A stretch of 64,000 bases of DNA from Casuarius casuarius (Eukaryota; Chordata; Aves; Casuariiformes; Casuariidae), in the NCBI GenBank assembly GCA_003342895.1, contig PTFA01000010.1:9119286-9183285 (forward strand), given 5' to 3'. Below are positions 14,437-29,100 of the stretch, in pieces. How positions within the stretch are numbered: position 1 is the stretch's first letter; each line of letters begins with the position of its first letter. The notes under the pieces are model-generated. The model did no database searches and was not told the origin of the DNA. It worked only from the letters and a program-made list of their open reading frames with translations. The translations under genes were made by a program, and so were the position numbers.

Positions 14437-17400
14437 TTTGTTTTTTTTCTAAACTCTCTTTGTGTAACTTTGGTATTGCTGGTGAATAGGGCATGCTCAC
14501 TTCCAATAGTTGGCCCAGGAAATGGCAGAGTTCTGGAATTCATTTTGATGCCATAATAGGGGTACATAGTTGCATCTAGTCTAAGTATGTTTTGACTGCA
14601 ATAGGAATGAAAAATTAAGGGTCTGTAGAGGTTTTCTAGTCAGGAAGAGAATTTTTCTCCTTGTTGTGAAAGTCCATTTCCTTAAATATGAGATGGTCAA
14701 ATAGTAAAGTATGGTGTCTCTGCCCTCAGCTCTAAGTAGCCCCCAAAGATGCACATATTCGTGTTTATGTTCTCTCTTTTCTTTAGTTCAGCATGTATCT
14801 GTTCTGTGCAATGGAGGGCAGTGCAAGGAGCAGCAAACAGGCAGGTACTTCTGGCTCAGTCAGAGCAGTGATGGGGGATGGTATGAACTTAGATCCTAAA
14901 AGTTGGATGAAAAAAGTGTTAGCTGCTAGTGCTCTATGTGGGTTATGGGAGCAAGGTTAATTAGTAATTGGTAAAGGTAATTGAGGTGCAGCACTGCCCT
15001 AGTCTGGCTTTATCACTGCCCCTTCTGGAGCCAGCTCAGTAGCAGCCAGATTGGGCTTCTCTGCAGTGCTCTACTGCAAGGTGTTCTGTGCTTATTACAG
15101 CAGGGTCTTCCTTATCTTGGCTGATGGTCCTGGTGTTGTAAATGAAAGGGTTTGGCAAACACAGCTCTACAGAAAGCCAGCTGTTTGCTTTGGTGAGTGC
15201 ATCAGATGTTTTTAGAGTACTGAATATTGGGGCAAAAATGGATAGCCTTTGGGTGTTTTTCTTGTTGTTTTGAGGGAGGAGGGATGGTCTTTTGGTTTGT
15301 TTGTTTCTTTCTTACACTAGTGGGTTTTTTTGATTAAGAAGACAAAAGGTGGGTGGTAGATGGGCTAGATGCATATTATTGTTGTTTTGAAAGCCAAGGT
15401 GCCCCCTCCTCCAGCAGTCCGCAAGCTGCTGGTTCAGCTGAAATGGCAAGGTATTGAAATGGTCAGCTTTCATCTCTCTCCTCCCTTCCTTTCTACATTC
15501 CTGGCTCTGGCTTGATCCTCATTCACTGCCAGAGGGCCTTACACTTCCCTTGCTGCTGTGTTGGCTCCACTCTGGAGTTACCTAATGTTCCTGGATTAGT
15601 TCCTGCTACTTTTACTTCACTCCCCACTGCTGTTGGAGCTGGGGCCAACAAAGGAGTCTAATATCTGGCAAAGAAGAGGGTTTCAGGCATGCTGTAGGAA
15701 GAGGCAGATTTGCCAGCAGAAAGAGGACAGGTGAAACAGTGACATTTCTAGTTGCATGAAAGACTTGGGAATTGACCACTGACCCAGCAGTTAACACAGT
15801 GGTGACTCATGTATAGCCACATGTGACCTCCCTTCCCTATCTCATGCTGGGAGAAGCAGAGTTGATTGGCTGCAGGAGAATTATACCAATTCAACCTCTC
15901 AGTGAAATCAGTTTTCTGAAGAGTGCAGCTGGTGCTTGGCAAAATGAGCATGTCCACTGCATGAGGAGAGGCAAGCAAATGACTGAAGACTAGTCTTCAG
16001 CTGAGTGGGCTTCTGCTAAAAGTACTGTAAATACCACTTCACAGTGGATGCAGTAGGGCCTAGCTGAAGAGAAGGCAAGTAATACCTGAAAGAACCACAT
16101 GAACTGTCTTGGGCAACAAAGATTATGTATCACCTCACAGTTAGATGGCTGTTGCAACTGAAAACAGAAAAATCCACACTTTTTTTTCTGGGCCGCAGAG
16201 GAGTTTATGGTGGAGACAAAAGTCACATGTCTTTGAGATGTGGGGTGAATTCTTGGCTCTGTTGAAAGAAGTAGTCCTTTTACCATTGACTGCATCAGAG
16301 CCATGATTTTTTTGTCTTTATGTATTTCAACATCTGTCCATTAATGTGAGAAAGGGCCTGGGAGAAAGTATTGCTAGTATTTTCAGTTATGGTTGGGTAT
16401 TGTCCATTTTTAGCTATCAAATAAGATATTCTATCTCATGAACTTCCCAGTCCTTTGCAGCTTTGAGGACAGGTGATGGGTAACAACAATGGGTAACTGT
16501 TAGGGTAGCCAATTAAAGGAACAAATTTGGAAAGTTTCCTTGCATGAACAGATGTTCCTTTGCATAAACAAATTTGGAAAGTCCCATCGACTTTGGAAAG
16601 TCCTCTTGAACAGCGAGTATGACTGGATCACCATATATGATGACTTCAAATTTCATGTCAAAAGAATTTACAGTTTGGAGGATGGAAAACTTAATGTACC
16701 CTTACTGTTATTCTTATTTAATCAACATGAAACATAGTAAGCACTGAATTATGAAATAAGTAAAAGTGACAGGCCTGTTCTATGTTTTCATCCTATTTCT
16801 TTCTCTTTCTAGCCCAGGAAAAGGATTATTTTGATGAGCGAATGAGTATTCTATGCTGTGGTGAAAGTGTCCTCATCCAGATATTTGGAGGAGGAATTCA
16901 AAAAAGATTGAGAATACTTGTTCAGATAAAATAGTAAATATAATACCATTACAAAGTAAGGCAAAATTTTAAGCTTTCCAAACTAAAAGTTTTTCTTTAA
17001 GAGCAATCATATGCTATCCATTTCTGATAGCATTGACCCTTTCCTTCTCTATAGTAAAAACAATATTTGGCTGGTTTAAATGTGCTGCCATAGAGCAAAC
17101 ATTTGTTGTGAATGCTGAAGAGCAAATCTCATCTCCTGTAACCTACAGCTGTCCCATGTGTGAGTGCAACTTTTGTTGATGCGCGTGGAGAATCCCAGAC
17201 ACGAAACATCCTGTGCGGATTGCTGTGTGCAGGATGTGCTTGCTCAATACTTGGCCTATAGGAGAGTTCCCTTCGTATCTCAGGAACTGGGACAGAATTT
17301 TATAGCTCCTGGTGTTGCAGCTCTAAGAACTTGTAAGGTAGATACTAGGCTTGAGGATACTGGCGCAAGGTCCAAGTGATTGACTTAAGGCTTAACTATA

Positions 17401-20400
17401 CTGCATCAGATTTTTCAAAGAGCTCGGTACCTAACTGCTCCCATCTAGCTTAAGTGAATCTGGCCATTAAAAAAAATGATTCCCTTAATATTGCCAAAAG
17501 ATTTAGAAAAATGTATTTTAATTATATATTTGGTGACAGAGAAAAGGCCTTGTTTTTCCAGTCCAAATATTATTACTGCTTCATTACATGTGAAGGCAAT
17601 CTGAGGCTTTTCACAGATTCTGCCAGATATGCTTATCCAACAAATTCTTATTTCTAAATATATGCGTTTCTGGATTTGAAACTACAGGCTGAATTCATGA
17701 TAAGTCAAGAGAATTTCTAGGCCTGTCCAGAGCTCAGCTGTAGACAGGGGACATCCAACATGGGTGAGTTTGGCATCAAGGCCTAAAACCCAGCTTCATT
17801 AACAGTAAACATCAGGCTTTTGAATCTTCTTGTGTTTCTGGTTAAATGCTGCTGAACCGCTCTTATTCTTCTCTCTGTCAAGTGTATCTTCACCTTGCAG
17901 CCTGCTGGTCTTTTTATCCTCCTGCGCTTCCTTCCCTCACCTCGGCTTTAATATAATATCACTGCTTAATGTTGTGCTGTGGATCAAGCTTCAAGGATTC
18001 AGGCTAAGTGCTTTTTGTTCTTCCCTGAAGAGATCAGCCCTCTTGTAGTTAAAGAACAGGTTTGAGTGTATAAGTGGTCTGAAGGAATCCTCTCTCTAAT
18101 GTCACTGTCCCTTAATGGTTTTTTTTAATATCTATAGATTCTTCTTTTGCCATTGCTAAATGTGATGACATCTGTTGTTTGTGTACCAAGTATTAGGGAG
18201 TATCAACAGTCTGTCAGAGCAGAGAGCTGCAGATACAACGTTATTTTAGATGCCTGGGTTTAAGTGTGTGCAGTGCTCTCTGACAGTGGCATGTTAGCCC
18301 AAAGGACAGATGAGGAAATCGTGTTGCAGTGTAATTACTCAGTGTACATTGAAATGGAACACCTAGTCTCTGTTGCTAGGTTTCTATGCTAAGCATGGCT
18401 TTGGAGAAGAAAGGACAAACAAGTATGTACTCTGTCCAGCTGCACTGATAATTTTGCCTGTTTCTTTTTCAGAGTTAGAACAAGTGGAATACACAAGTCT
18501 CAGCCTCTATAGCTACAGAATTGCCATACCTAATATTGGAAAATCATAAGTCACAGTAGCATCCTGTTGCAATTTTCCTCCCTTCTAGGAGAGATCTAAA
18601 ATGGTAAGAAACTGCATGCTTAATGATGGCTTTTGAGCTTATTAACTTTGCAGGACAGTCTCTTTAACTTGTATTTGTACAGTCAGAACGTCAGTTTTTC
18701 AGCTGCTCAGAAAAACGTTGGTTTTCTGAAGACTCCTCAGAGGCCAAGGACTTTATTTTCTCTCCCTTAACCCCAGATTTCATTTAGTTTCTAGCAATCT
18801 CTTGCTCTGCTCACAGTCCCCCTTTCTTTTCCTCTTTCTCAGCTCTTAGCCTTCTGTCCTCCCTGCTCACAGCTCACACAAGTACAGAGCTGCTAGGTTA
18901 TACTTTCTGCTTACTTCCTTGTCTTTTGCTTCTCACTCCAAATTTTTTTGTTCTTCAATTTCCTCTAGAATCCCTCTTTGTAAATATACCACTTGAGCTG
19001 CAGGCTCTTTTCTGCCTAAAGTCTCCCTGTTTCTCACCACATTCCCCCAGCAGGATGTTACCCTTGGTCTTTGTCCACAAATATTCATATCCTGCAGTTT
19101 CATTCCCTACCTCTCACTGTCTTCTGCCTGGAGTGTACACAGAAAACGAGCCTAGATTCACAGTAACTGGAAAAAGTATGTATAGGATTTGTCTTAACAG
19201 CGCAGGTTCCTTCCTCCTGTAGAAGCTGTAAGAGGGATCAAAGCCCATTTGATCAAGGGTGGTCTCCTTCAGTCGTATGGAGAAAAAATGGGACACAATG
19301 GCCATTGGGATATGGGAAAAATAATAAGCTTCTTTCTTTATTAGTATCACAAATAATAACAAAAAAGCCTCCTTAAACTCAGAGATATGTGAGGAACCAC
19401 TATTTCTCAATTGCTGTGAAGCTCATTTTACGGCCAGTTTTGCAAATTTCTATCCTGCCCCACCTTTAATGCCTTCTGTGGACCCGTTTACAGCTATAGT
19501 TTGGGAATAAAGATGTAGAGGAGTACATTTACTATTACTAGCTTTCTGTGTGAGTTCTCGCTGCACTTTTTCCCTCGACTTGCTTCTGTTCCACACAGAA
19601 TGCAGTTGGTGATTTTATTAATTGCTGTCAGAATGTTACCTGACAGTTCCCCAGAGTCATCAAGAACTCCTGCAGCTGTTCTCAGTTTCCCTATTTTCTC
19701 TGAGCAGCTAAGAAGAGAGAGAGGATTTACTTGTAGTTGGGCAGCGACCAAGAAACTGTTTTGCATATGTTTTGTAGAACTTTCTTGCTTCACAGTTTCC
19801 CTAATGTGTCAATAGGAATGCACCCAAAGACAGGTACCATTCCAGCATGAATTCCATTCCATTCCAAATGAATTCTAGGCTCTAGGTGAATCCTGCAGAA
19901 GAATGGAATTCGTAGTGGCAGATCTTTTCCACTTCCTTTTCTCCCACTTGGTTTCCAACTGCCTCCTGGACTATATCTGTGCATTTTTGATCAGACCCTT
20001 TAGCTCTCCAGTGTCCGAATCTAAATTTTGTACAACAGTACTTCTTTACTTACAGTGATGTTATGAGCTGCATACTGCTTTTTATTCCTTGAATTAAAAA
20101 AGATGGAAGAAGTGGGAAAGCTTAGTAAAAATTAAAAGCTTTTGTGGATCTGATTTTGTGTAAGGTTGTTCAGAAAGTATGCAATGAGCAGGATTTAGAA
20201 ACCAGTCATTCTAGGTCTAGTCTAGAACCCTAGGCATTCTTCTATTGAAGTAGATTTACTTCTACTTGAAGTAAAAACCCCTATATTAAAGTGAAATTGG
20301 TTGTTAAAATGTATATTGTAATAAATGCAGCCAACTGTCTTGTACCTTTAAGAGTACTGGAAGTATATATACATATCGTCCCTTATTCCCTAACTGTGAA

Positions 20401-22774
20401 ATTCCTCAGGACATGTGGGAGAAAAAAAGTCAGAGGCTGAAAATGTGAAGCCATAGAGTGATACGGAACAATTTTATCTAAGTCTCCTTACAGTGCATAC
20501 TGTTGCACTTCTTGACAACAAAGGCATATTTTCTGTGATTTAAAGTAATTCAGTTGAAGTCTTCTGAAGCTGTTCAGGCTACATTGAAACTTAGCTTCCA
20601 AAATTTATTAAGGCACCATTTCTGTCTGGAGTCGTCTTTTGCTAAGAATCTGAGAGTTCTGAGTTTCAGCCATGCAGGTTTCCCACATTACAGGGCTTTT
20701 AAATGTTGCATGTCTTCTGGTTTGACTTTACGAGAAAAAGAAAAAAATAAAAAAGAAAGGCCTTGGGTCAGGCTGATGATCCAGGAAGCAGCATTTCATT
20801 GGAACTCCTGTATAGCTGCCACTGAGAATGCTCTAGGGAAGCAGTATTTTCTCTGTGTGTTTTTAAAAGTGGAACATTATAGAGCTAAGGGAAAGAACAC
20901 TTGGAGGAGAAGGAAAGAGATCTACAGAAAAGCAGAGAGAAGCTCAGAGCAGAAGTGTGATGGCCAGTGGAAAGACAGAGAACAGCCGAGAAAAGTAGTA
21001 AATATTTCACAAACCAAACACAAAATAAATACATTTTTATTTATCTTTTACTGGTCAGGAAAGATATTTTCCCATAAAAAATCCTTAGGCTATTCAGGTA
21101 AAAAATTGCTGACCAATACCTTTTTGCTTTTGGTTTTTGACCCATCAGAATATCTTCAATTAAACCTCTCTTTTATATATGCATTATCTTTCTGAAACTC
21201 TACTGGAAAATTCGACTTCAGTGTTCCCTCTGCTCTAGGTGAGACTTGAAATAACTTCTTTTTTCTGTGAGCAGTTAGAGATCAGAATTCCCTAGCAGTG
21301 TCATTGACATTATTAACTTCATAAAAAGATTTCCTTACTGCCAAATCCCATGTATTCTTTTTTCCACTTGGGTAGAAGATCTTTCCTTTCTAACATATAT
21401 GTTGAGGAGAAAATGCTGTCTTGCATTCCCACCTTCCAGTAGGAAGTTCAGGCAAAATGGGGAAGACAAACCCTGTTGAATGTGCTGAGGCTGAAATTGT
21501 CTCTCTCTCTGCCCAACTAGACACATGGAGGGACTCTGGGATGGTTTGCTGGTCAGATTTTGTACATTACGTACTCTTTTCTTCTCACTTTGGCCTTTTT
21601 GGGCCAGTGTCAGAAAAGTAGTATAATATGGCTGTGTATGACCACTCTGCCCATGCATCTGAGGCACCTTAGAGATAAGGGACAAACAGTTCCAGTTTCC
21701 CATATACTCAGTGGGGATAGATAGGTGCATTGAAGAGAGAGAGTAAGCCCCTCTTTCTATAACTTTTTTTGCCTTTTTTTTTCTTTTATTGCATTTTGGT
21801 AAGCTATTGTATTACTGGCCTTCAGGGAGTAGGCAGAGCTATAGACACAGTTGGCCAAGCGAAGGAGGAGCATTTGCTGAGCATGACTTCATTCTTCCCA
21901 GCTTCCCATAGAAGCTTGCACGGAAATATGATTAGAGTAGTATGAGTATGTTTTGGGTTCCCATTGTGACATGACAGCATTTCAGAAATGTGTAAATCGC
22001 TGCTCCCAGGGTAAAAAGAATAGAACAAGCTAAGTCACAGGTTATGGCTTTCTGAGAGTGAAGGCAAAGCCTTTTTCTTTTCAAATCAATCTGCCTGTTC
22101 AAACACTGCCTGATCTCAATCATTCAGTAGCTATTCAGAGGCTTTCCTGATATTGGAATGATAAGAATATTTCATTTGGGTTCGCATAAGTCTGTCATTA
22201 AGCAGTCAGTGTTTTCTTGACAGAAAGAAATTGTTTTCTGGGGAGCAGGTTGAGGCCGGAGTCTCAGACATCCCAGGAAGCCCTCTCTGGACAAAATAGT
22301 TATAGGCTCCATGGAAATCTATTGTCCAAAACCAGGATTCGCTGTGCTGAGAAGCTGGGTGTTTGATTAGTGCACTAAGAAAAAAATGTGTAGGGAAGTT
22401 GTATAACTCTGTAAAACTTGATTTTTTTAAGGGTATTTTTGTTTCTTTCTGTAAAGAGAACATTACATAGCTTGGAAAAATTAGCTGCAGTTAAGTTTGT
22501 CTATACTGTCTATGTTGTTTTAGCCTGCACTGCAGAATACTTTGTATTGAATTCAGGGTTTTTTTCCCCTTTTAGAAGTTTTTACTGTTTCTAAGGCCTG
22601 GACTTCGGCATATTTGACAGAGGTTAGCATCCCATTTATAGCAGGCAAAACAGAACACAGCAAAACAGACCAGCAAACAACAGTCTTCAGCTTCCTCCCT
22701 GCTCTTAGGTTCATGCTCTCTTCTTTTTTATCTTTTCAAAGGAAAATTGATATTAAATGTGGTTATAATCATAG

Positions 22775-23105
22775 TAATCAATAATCGTAGAAACATAGAA
22801 TAATTTATGTAGAAGGGGCCTCTGGAGGTTCTTAGGTCTCACCTGCCTTGTAGTCCACCTGTCCAATCTACACATCTCTAATTTAGCTACCAGATTAGTA
22901 TGGGAAACCACGTTGAAAGCCTTGCAAAAGTTGAAGTAAAGAACATCTGTTGCTCTCCCCTCATTTGCTGAGATAGTCATCTCATTACAGAAGGTGATTA
23001 GGTTGACCAGGCTTGATTTATCGTTGGCTGACTGTTCTCAATCACCTTCCTGTCCTTCATGTGCCTGGTAACAGCTTCCAGCTTGTTCAGCCCCTTTGGA
23101 TGAAT
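22775..23105 (-). mobile_element. CR1 LINE fragment, degenerate
   Basis: Read on the minus strand, the block carries a CR1 reverse-transcriptase piece (VLYFNFCKAFNVVSHTNLV, the YLDFSKAFDTVSH region) and then a CR1-like 3' tail with GGAGGCCCCTTCTAC and repeated TATGATT/TCTATG-like units at the 22775-22800 end. The RT piece passes straight into the tail, so the middle of the element is deleted. Frames are broken. Confidence 0.75.
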
Positions 23106-26100
23106 CCTACAGACTTCCTCCCCCAGACTCTGCCACAAGCCACAGGCATATAAGAGATTGAGAGCTGGACTTGCCAGTAGAGACTGTGAATCTGTGAGTG
23201 AAGATTTTCCCCCTAGACTTATCAGAAATTTTGAATATTTCCTTACTGAAGTTAGTGTTTGCTATCCAAATGTCTATGGATTGTATCAGGACTACAGTAG
23301 TTAAGCAAGAAACAAATGAAAAAAATGAAATGATGGAAACCCAGTTTCTCACATGCCATGGGTTTGACTTTTTTTTGCAAATTACCTGAGTTATTCTCTT
23401 CAAACTGGAAAATATTTGCTTTTACTTTATCAGATTTTTGAAGGGCTGCCTTTTTACTGGAGTGTAATGCATAAGTAGTCACAGTGCATAAGCAAAAGGG
23501 AAGGATAAAACAGAAGAGGAAATGAGGAAACTGGAGAAAAAGAGAATTAGAGAAAGACCAGTTATGTTAAGTGTACTTTCAGATATTGTATAGAAATATA
23601 CAGTAGAAAATATTGTATTGAAATATAGGCATTTCTGTATGAAGTTGGTCTAAAGAAGCCTGCAAAATGAAGAATTTTATTTGACATTTAAGTTGCAGGT
23701 TGCCTGAAGTGGTTTTAAAAGGCTTCTGAAGCTGTTTATTTGCTTTCAAGGTGACAACTTTTAGCCTACTTTCCCTTTGCAGTTCTGGCTATTTTTGCTT
23801 TTGTCATTGCACAACATGAGGAGAGTGCACTGCTCAGAGCAACTGCTGCTGTAGGATTCTGCAATGGCTGTAACTTCTATGTCATCTGCCATGAGAGAGG
23901 AGACACCACTGTGAGAGAACAAGCTGTGGATTTGAGGAGTAACCTAAAACAATTTTACTTGCTACACAGGCTCCCCAAAGAAGTTGAGGGTGGGTAATAA
24001 AATGAAATTCAACTCGTAGCATGGTGGTTTGAGAAAGTGAGGAGGGATGAGAGAAGGAGGTAGGTGCAGCCCAGGTGGTAACTGAGCAGGAGTAGGTGCC
24101 CTTGTGACTAACAGCAAAAAGTGAAATGGAGATGAACCCAAGTTAGTTCATCTGTTTAGTCAAAGAGACTGTGATGCTTTCCCATGGGGGACAGTCGTGA
24201 TGTCTGTCTCATCTACCCCGATAAGTCAACAAACTGGAGAGAGGAGAGCTTTTAAAGAACAGCTTAAGTAAAAGATTTGACTGGGATAAATACATGAGGA
24301 AAAAATTGAACAGTAGAATACATAGCAAGTACTGATATGAGATGAAATGGGGGGGAGGAATAACTAGAGCTGATTTAAAACTCAGAATTTCCTTCCCTTA
24401 GGGGATTCTGCTAACTTCAGCATTTATCTTTATCCTGAATTGGAATTAAAAAAAATCTCAAATTTGTGGCAGGATAGAAGGTTATGAAAAATGTCATATT
24501 TCAAAAGGTTTTTCTTTCTTTTTTCTTTTTTTTTTTTTTTTTTGAGTCCAGTTTGGCATTATGCTATGTCTGCCTCCACTGCCTTTGACGAGACCAGGTG
24601 TCCTCACTGTTGACTATGAATTGCACTTATTGGCCAAGTGTTTCTCCACTGGTGAATCACATTTTTGTGTTTCCTACTCTGTACCCTAACAGATCTAGCA
24701 GTGTGGAGGTCACAGTATATGCCAGGATTTGCAGGAGTGCATGTCTCTTGGGAAATGTAGTCCATCAAAGAGGCCCAGGTGACAGGGGCAATGAAAGCAT
24801 GAGCTACTTGAACTACAAGTGTCATTTGGAATTATGGCAGTTCAGGTTGATGCAGACTGATGTCAAAATGATCAAAAATTTGACACAATCACAGATCTCA
24901 GTTGGTTCCGAATGACCCTGACTCCAAGTGAAAGCATGCACTCTTAAGGGAAAATCTTAGCACATGAGATGGTCTAGTGAGAAAAAAGAAAGTAAGTAGA
25001 TAGTTTATTGAAGCCTAATGAAAAGAAAAGTAGCTTTTGTAGAGAGAGAGGTGGGACGTTTATCCACCATTTTATAAAGTTCAGTTTTGATTCAACTGAG
25101 TCATGAAGATCTCCAAATCTGCACGTGTATTTTACCCAGTCACCAGCTGTAACTCTGCAATGAATATTGCGATGAAAGAGATATTTATTCATCTCTTTTC
25201 TGTTCTTAAGGGATGATATTTAATCAAGATAATTTGGTGGAGAAAAGGCCTCCAAAGTACCTCATGTGTATTACTCTCTTCCTTGGCAGTATGTGAAACA
25301 CCTGCTCTAGGAGTCACAAGTAACAGGAAAGAAAACAATTATTTTTCTTCAGGTATCATGTTGCATAGATATCAGAAAGTGGTATTTGGTTTTCTTTTTA
25401 GTCTGTGAGCTAAACTGACCCTTGACATAAGAAATGGATGTTAATCAATGGATACAGAATAATGAATTGCAGATGGGTCAGAGTTGGTCCTTGAATTCAG
25501 CATTCAGCAAGCTATGGAGAATCCCATAGGAAACAAGGCCCAATTCTGGGTTTCTGTGTGGGGAGGCTCTGCTTGAAGTTGGTCAGCAGCATGAGCAGGA
25601 GAGTCGGGGAGGAGACCACTGACCTCCTTTTCCACCTCTCATTCCCTTCTCCCATTTTCCTCCTTACCACCACCTACGAGTCAGGGTACATTTGTATCAC
25701 CAGGAGGTTAGTAGCTACTACCTCTGTTTGCTTAGGATTGTGGTTTCTTAAGGTGTCTACATAAAAAGAGCTTGTCACTGTTGCCACATCTCAGCTGTGT
25801 TAATATAGTCCTTTGTGAGTAGGTAGAATAGTTTATATGAGTAAAACATATATATGTTCACTAAGCTTTATAAGAAAAAAGAAGTCAGATACAGCTGAGC
25901 ATGCATGTCCTCTGTGGAGACATAAAATCATTATTAATATGAATTTCTTCTGCTCTTGGTTTTGTTGCTAGACTGGTTGTTTTTGCTTTAGGATGGGGCA
26001 TGAGGAGTAACCACAGCCTGGAATCTCTGCTTGCTGTGATGTGTGGAAGAGGACATTAAAACATCATGTTGGGACATTCCAGTGAAAATGAAGATTTAAA

Positions 26101-29100
26101 AAACTCTGAAATGAAGTGGTTCTTTTTCTTAAGCTTTAGAAAAGGAGTACTAAATTGTCTTAATAAACCACGTTGCGTACATAGCAATTCTGCTTTCACA
26201 GACTGAAACCTGAGTTATGATGAAGCTGAAGTGACTCATTTTTTCATTCAATGGTAAATTAACAAAAATGATAAAACTGTTGCACAAAGAACAGGCTATA
26301 CCTTTTAAAAAGGGCTGTCAAATAAAAACTGTTCATGTTGCATCATCTTAGCTATTGTGTTAATTGGTCTGTCTGTAGCTGTTATAATTATTCTCCTAAT
26401 TTTACGCTATCCCATGATGGCTGTGTCCTATGTATCTTGAAACTGGTTTATTTCATAGTAGCTAATGGCTTCTCTACTTCCTGCAAACCTTACACTACTC
26501 TCCTTACAGCAAATAGGAAGGCAAGAGTAGCTGGTCCCAGTTTTGTGCCATAAAGTTTCCCATTTGCTATACAGTTTTGCTGATTTTCCTGATTAAGCTA
26601 TACAGATTATCTTCATTAAGAGTTGAGGGTTTTTTACATAAGTCATGCTCCTAAATTCTTTGTCAGTAAGCAGCCCCTGACCTCCTCTTCCATGTTGGGC
26701 AAGGATTCTCCTTCTTACATGATCTCTCCCCCCCCTCTTTGCTTCTCTGTTCCCATCTCCTCAGCTGTGACTATTTCACAGAAGTGACAGATTTAGGCTG
26801 ATTGCAACTATCAAGAGTTTTGTTTTACTCCTCCTTGCTAGATGGCTGTGGAGGATCTGCTCTTATTATAAGCTTCCTAGGCAGCACTGCAGGCTGGGTT
26901 TAAGACTAAATAAGCAGAAGCAAAGGGAGGGCTCTGAAGGGGAATATCAGAATATTGGCAAAGCATCCAAGAGGAATTGGAGAGGTGGCCTGATGTGGCA
27001 CAGCTGCAACTTCCTGCAAATATGGGAGCAATTGAAAGTTGTTTGTAACTGTTACAATTGCTAAATTTTATAATTGGAGAACTTCCTTAAAAAGGTAGAT
27101 GAAATATCCTTGCTGAGAGGTTAGAGTCTCAAAGTATGAAGTCTTTGGCAATGATACAAGACTAATGAGTTCCTGCTTTTTCTTGCCCCGGCCTCTCATG
27201 CCACAACACCTTCACCGTTGCTGACGCAACTCTTTGTCAAGCTGCATTGTAAATCAACTCAGTGAATTTATTTAATTCATGACTGAATCCTACAAAGAAT
27301 TTTACATGCACAACTGAAGGGGCAAGAAAAATGTGGGATGAGTTGCTAAAGGTAAGAATTTCTGAAATTTCTAAAGCTGCTGCTAAAACCTCTGCATTTA
27401 GCCACAGTTCTATTAAAGGATTTCCTGTGAGACCTTGGGCAGCCCAATGAAAGAGTACAATTAAGGATTAGCAATGATTTTCTTCTATGAAATGCAATGC
27501 ATTATTTGTTTTAGTCTTACTGTCAGAAGTGAAGGATGTTGCAATTAAGGCTTGTAATTGTGTAGATTTAGTAAATTAATTGACTTAGGCTCTGCCTCAG
27601 AGTTAAACTTCAGATCTTGCAAATCTGTATGGATCAACCTCCTATAAAGGAACTGTTGCTGTAGTGTAAAGTTTGATCTAAGAGCTGCCATGTCACTTAT
27701 GGACTCCCCTGGGCTATACAGTGGTTAGTGGCTGTAACAGCTTCTATCCAGCATTTGATGGCTGGCAAGCCTAGGAGAGCTTGTCAACCATCTGTCCCAC
27801 AGCCAGCTGGGAAACCTGACAGTGCAAAGATGTCTCTTTTACTTCCTTTTCCAGTTCATCATTTGTCTCAAGTCTTCTAGTTTGTAGATACTTTGGTAGT
27901 TTCTATTTTTTTGTTACTGTTTCCAATGGTGATCTACCTGTTCTATGAAGTATTTAAGTTCTCTATATCTTGCCAAGCACTAAGACTTCCTAACCTGGAT
28001 TTGGATACTGAAGCTTTCTAAACTTCTCGAAAAGCTAAAAAGGCCTGACTTTTATTTGTGAGAACAGACCATCCAGTCTCTTATAATGTGATCTCTTTAT
28101 GGGGTTTGAGTTTTGGGTATACAAGATAACTAGGTTGCATTCATTCTTCAGCCCCTCCACTGCTACGTGAAATGTGCATCTTGACGACAGCCTTTTTTAT
28201 CATATTTGTTGTTAGAAGGGTTCAGCTAGATCAGATAGTTTGCAAGTAAGTATCATCTAGACTAAACATTTTTCTGTGGGTGTGAATCACTGTGTCCCAG
28301 TTGCAGCTGTGGTTAACTTTCCCGCTGGCAGAAGAATCATGCTATATTCAGAGGCGCATTTTTCCCCCTGTGCTTATTTAGGACAATATGTGCCCTTCAG
28401 CAGGACATCTCTGCCCTTCAGTGGTTAAGACACAGATTCCTTGGTGTGTGCTTAACACAAGATCAAAGAAGGTGGATGGATTGGCAAAACTGTTGAATCC
28501 CCCCAAAATCTACATTGGCTTCCAGTGCAAATGAGAGCAGCCTCAATACATGGTTTCTGTGGCTTCAAGCACCCTTCTGATAGCTGAAGATTCTTGAGAA
28601 ATATTGCATCTCTGACCTTCACCTTTTTTCTCTAGTCATCCTATTGGAAAGAAGTTAAGAAAGGGAATTGGCAAAAATTATAACAGAGGGCTTCTGTAGA
28701 CTGTGAGTACTCAGCCAAGAAGAATTTTCAGGAAGCCAAATATGCTGAGTTTCTGGCTGTTTTGCGCTTCCAGGGGAAAAAAGTTGCTCCTAAAATAGGA
28801 TTCTACACTAGAGGGGTTTCAAGAAACAAATACTGAGCAGAGAAAAACACCTCTCCTGTTTCATTTTGCTTTGCTTTCATAAGAAACAGAGCGTTACTAC
28901 TTTTACACTATTAAACGGAAGAGGGAAAAAGGCATACTGCTGCTTACATGCTACTGCCTGTAAGAGTGTTCCCTATTACTTTTTTCCCTCAGAGGTATAA
29001 CTGAGCTGGAACATTACTCTGGGTGCTCATTTTGGTAAATATCTCTGTATCACATGGTTTCTTACCTCAAAGACTACTTTTTGGCAGCTCAGTGTGTGTT

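Larger units (their letters stand above)
1..22774. other. No supported gene; intergenic or intronic DNA
   Basis: The stretch is AT-rich with many short chance frames. Apart from the simple repeats listed, I see only isolated exon-like blocks (minus 11637-11730; + about 16551-16738) and two chance-length open frames (minus 4583-4960; + 20554-21195). None connects to a second exon, a promoter or a poly(A) signal that I can show. It may be the 3' flank or a large intron of a gene outside the window. Confidence 0.5.

Noticed and set aside
20554..21195. Longest open frame of the window (213 codons, +)
   Set aside because: No ATG-supported start, no domain, lysine-rich low-complexity middle and no splice partner. 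One frame this long is near chance for 64 kb in six frames.
21335..21730. 131-codon minus-strand open frame
   Set aside because: Overlaps an open + frame, with no domain and no gene structure around it.
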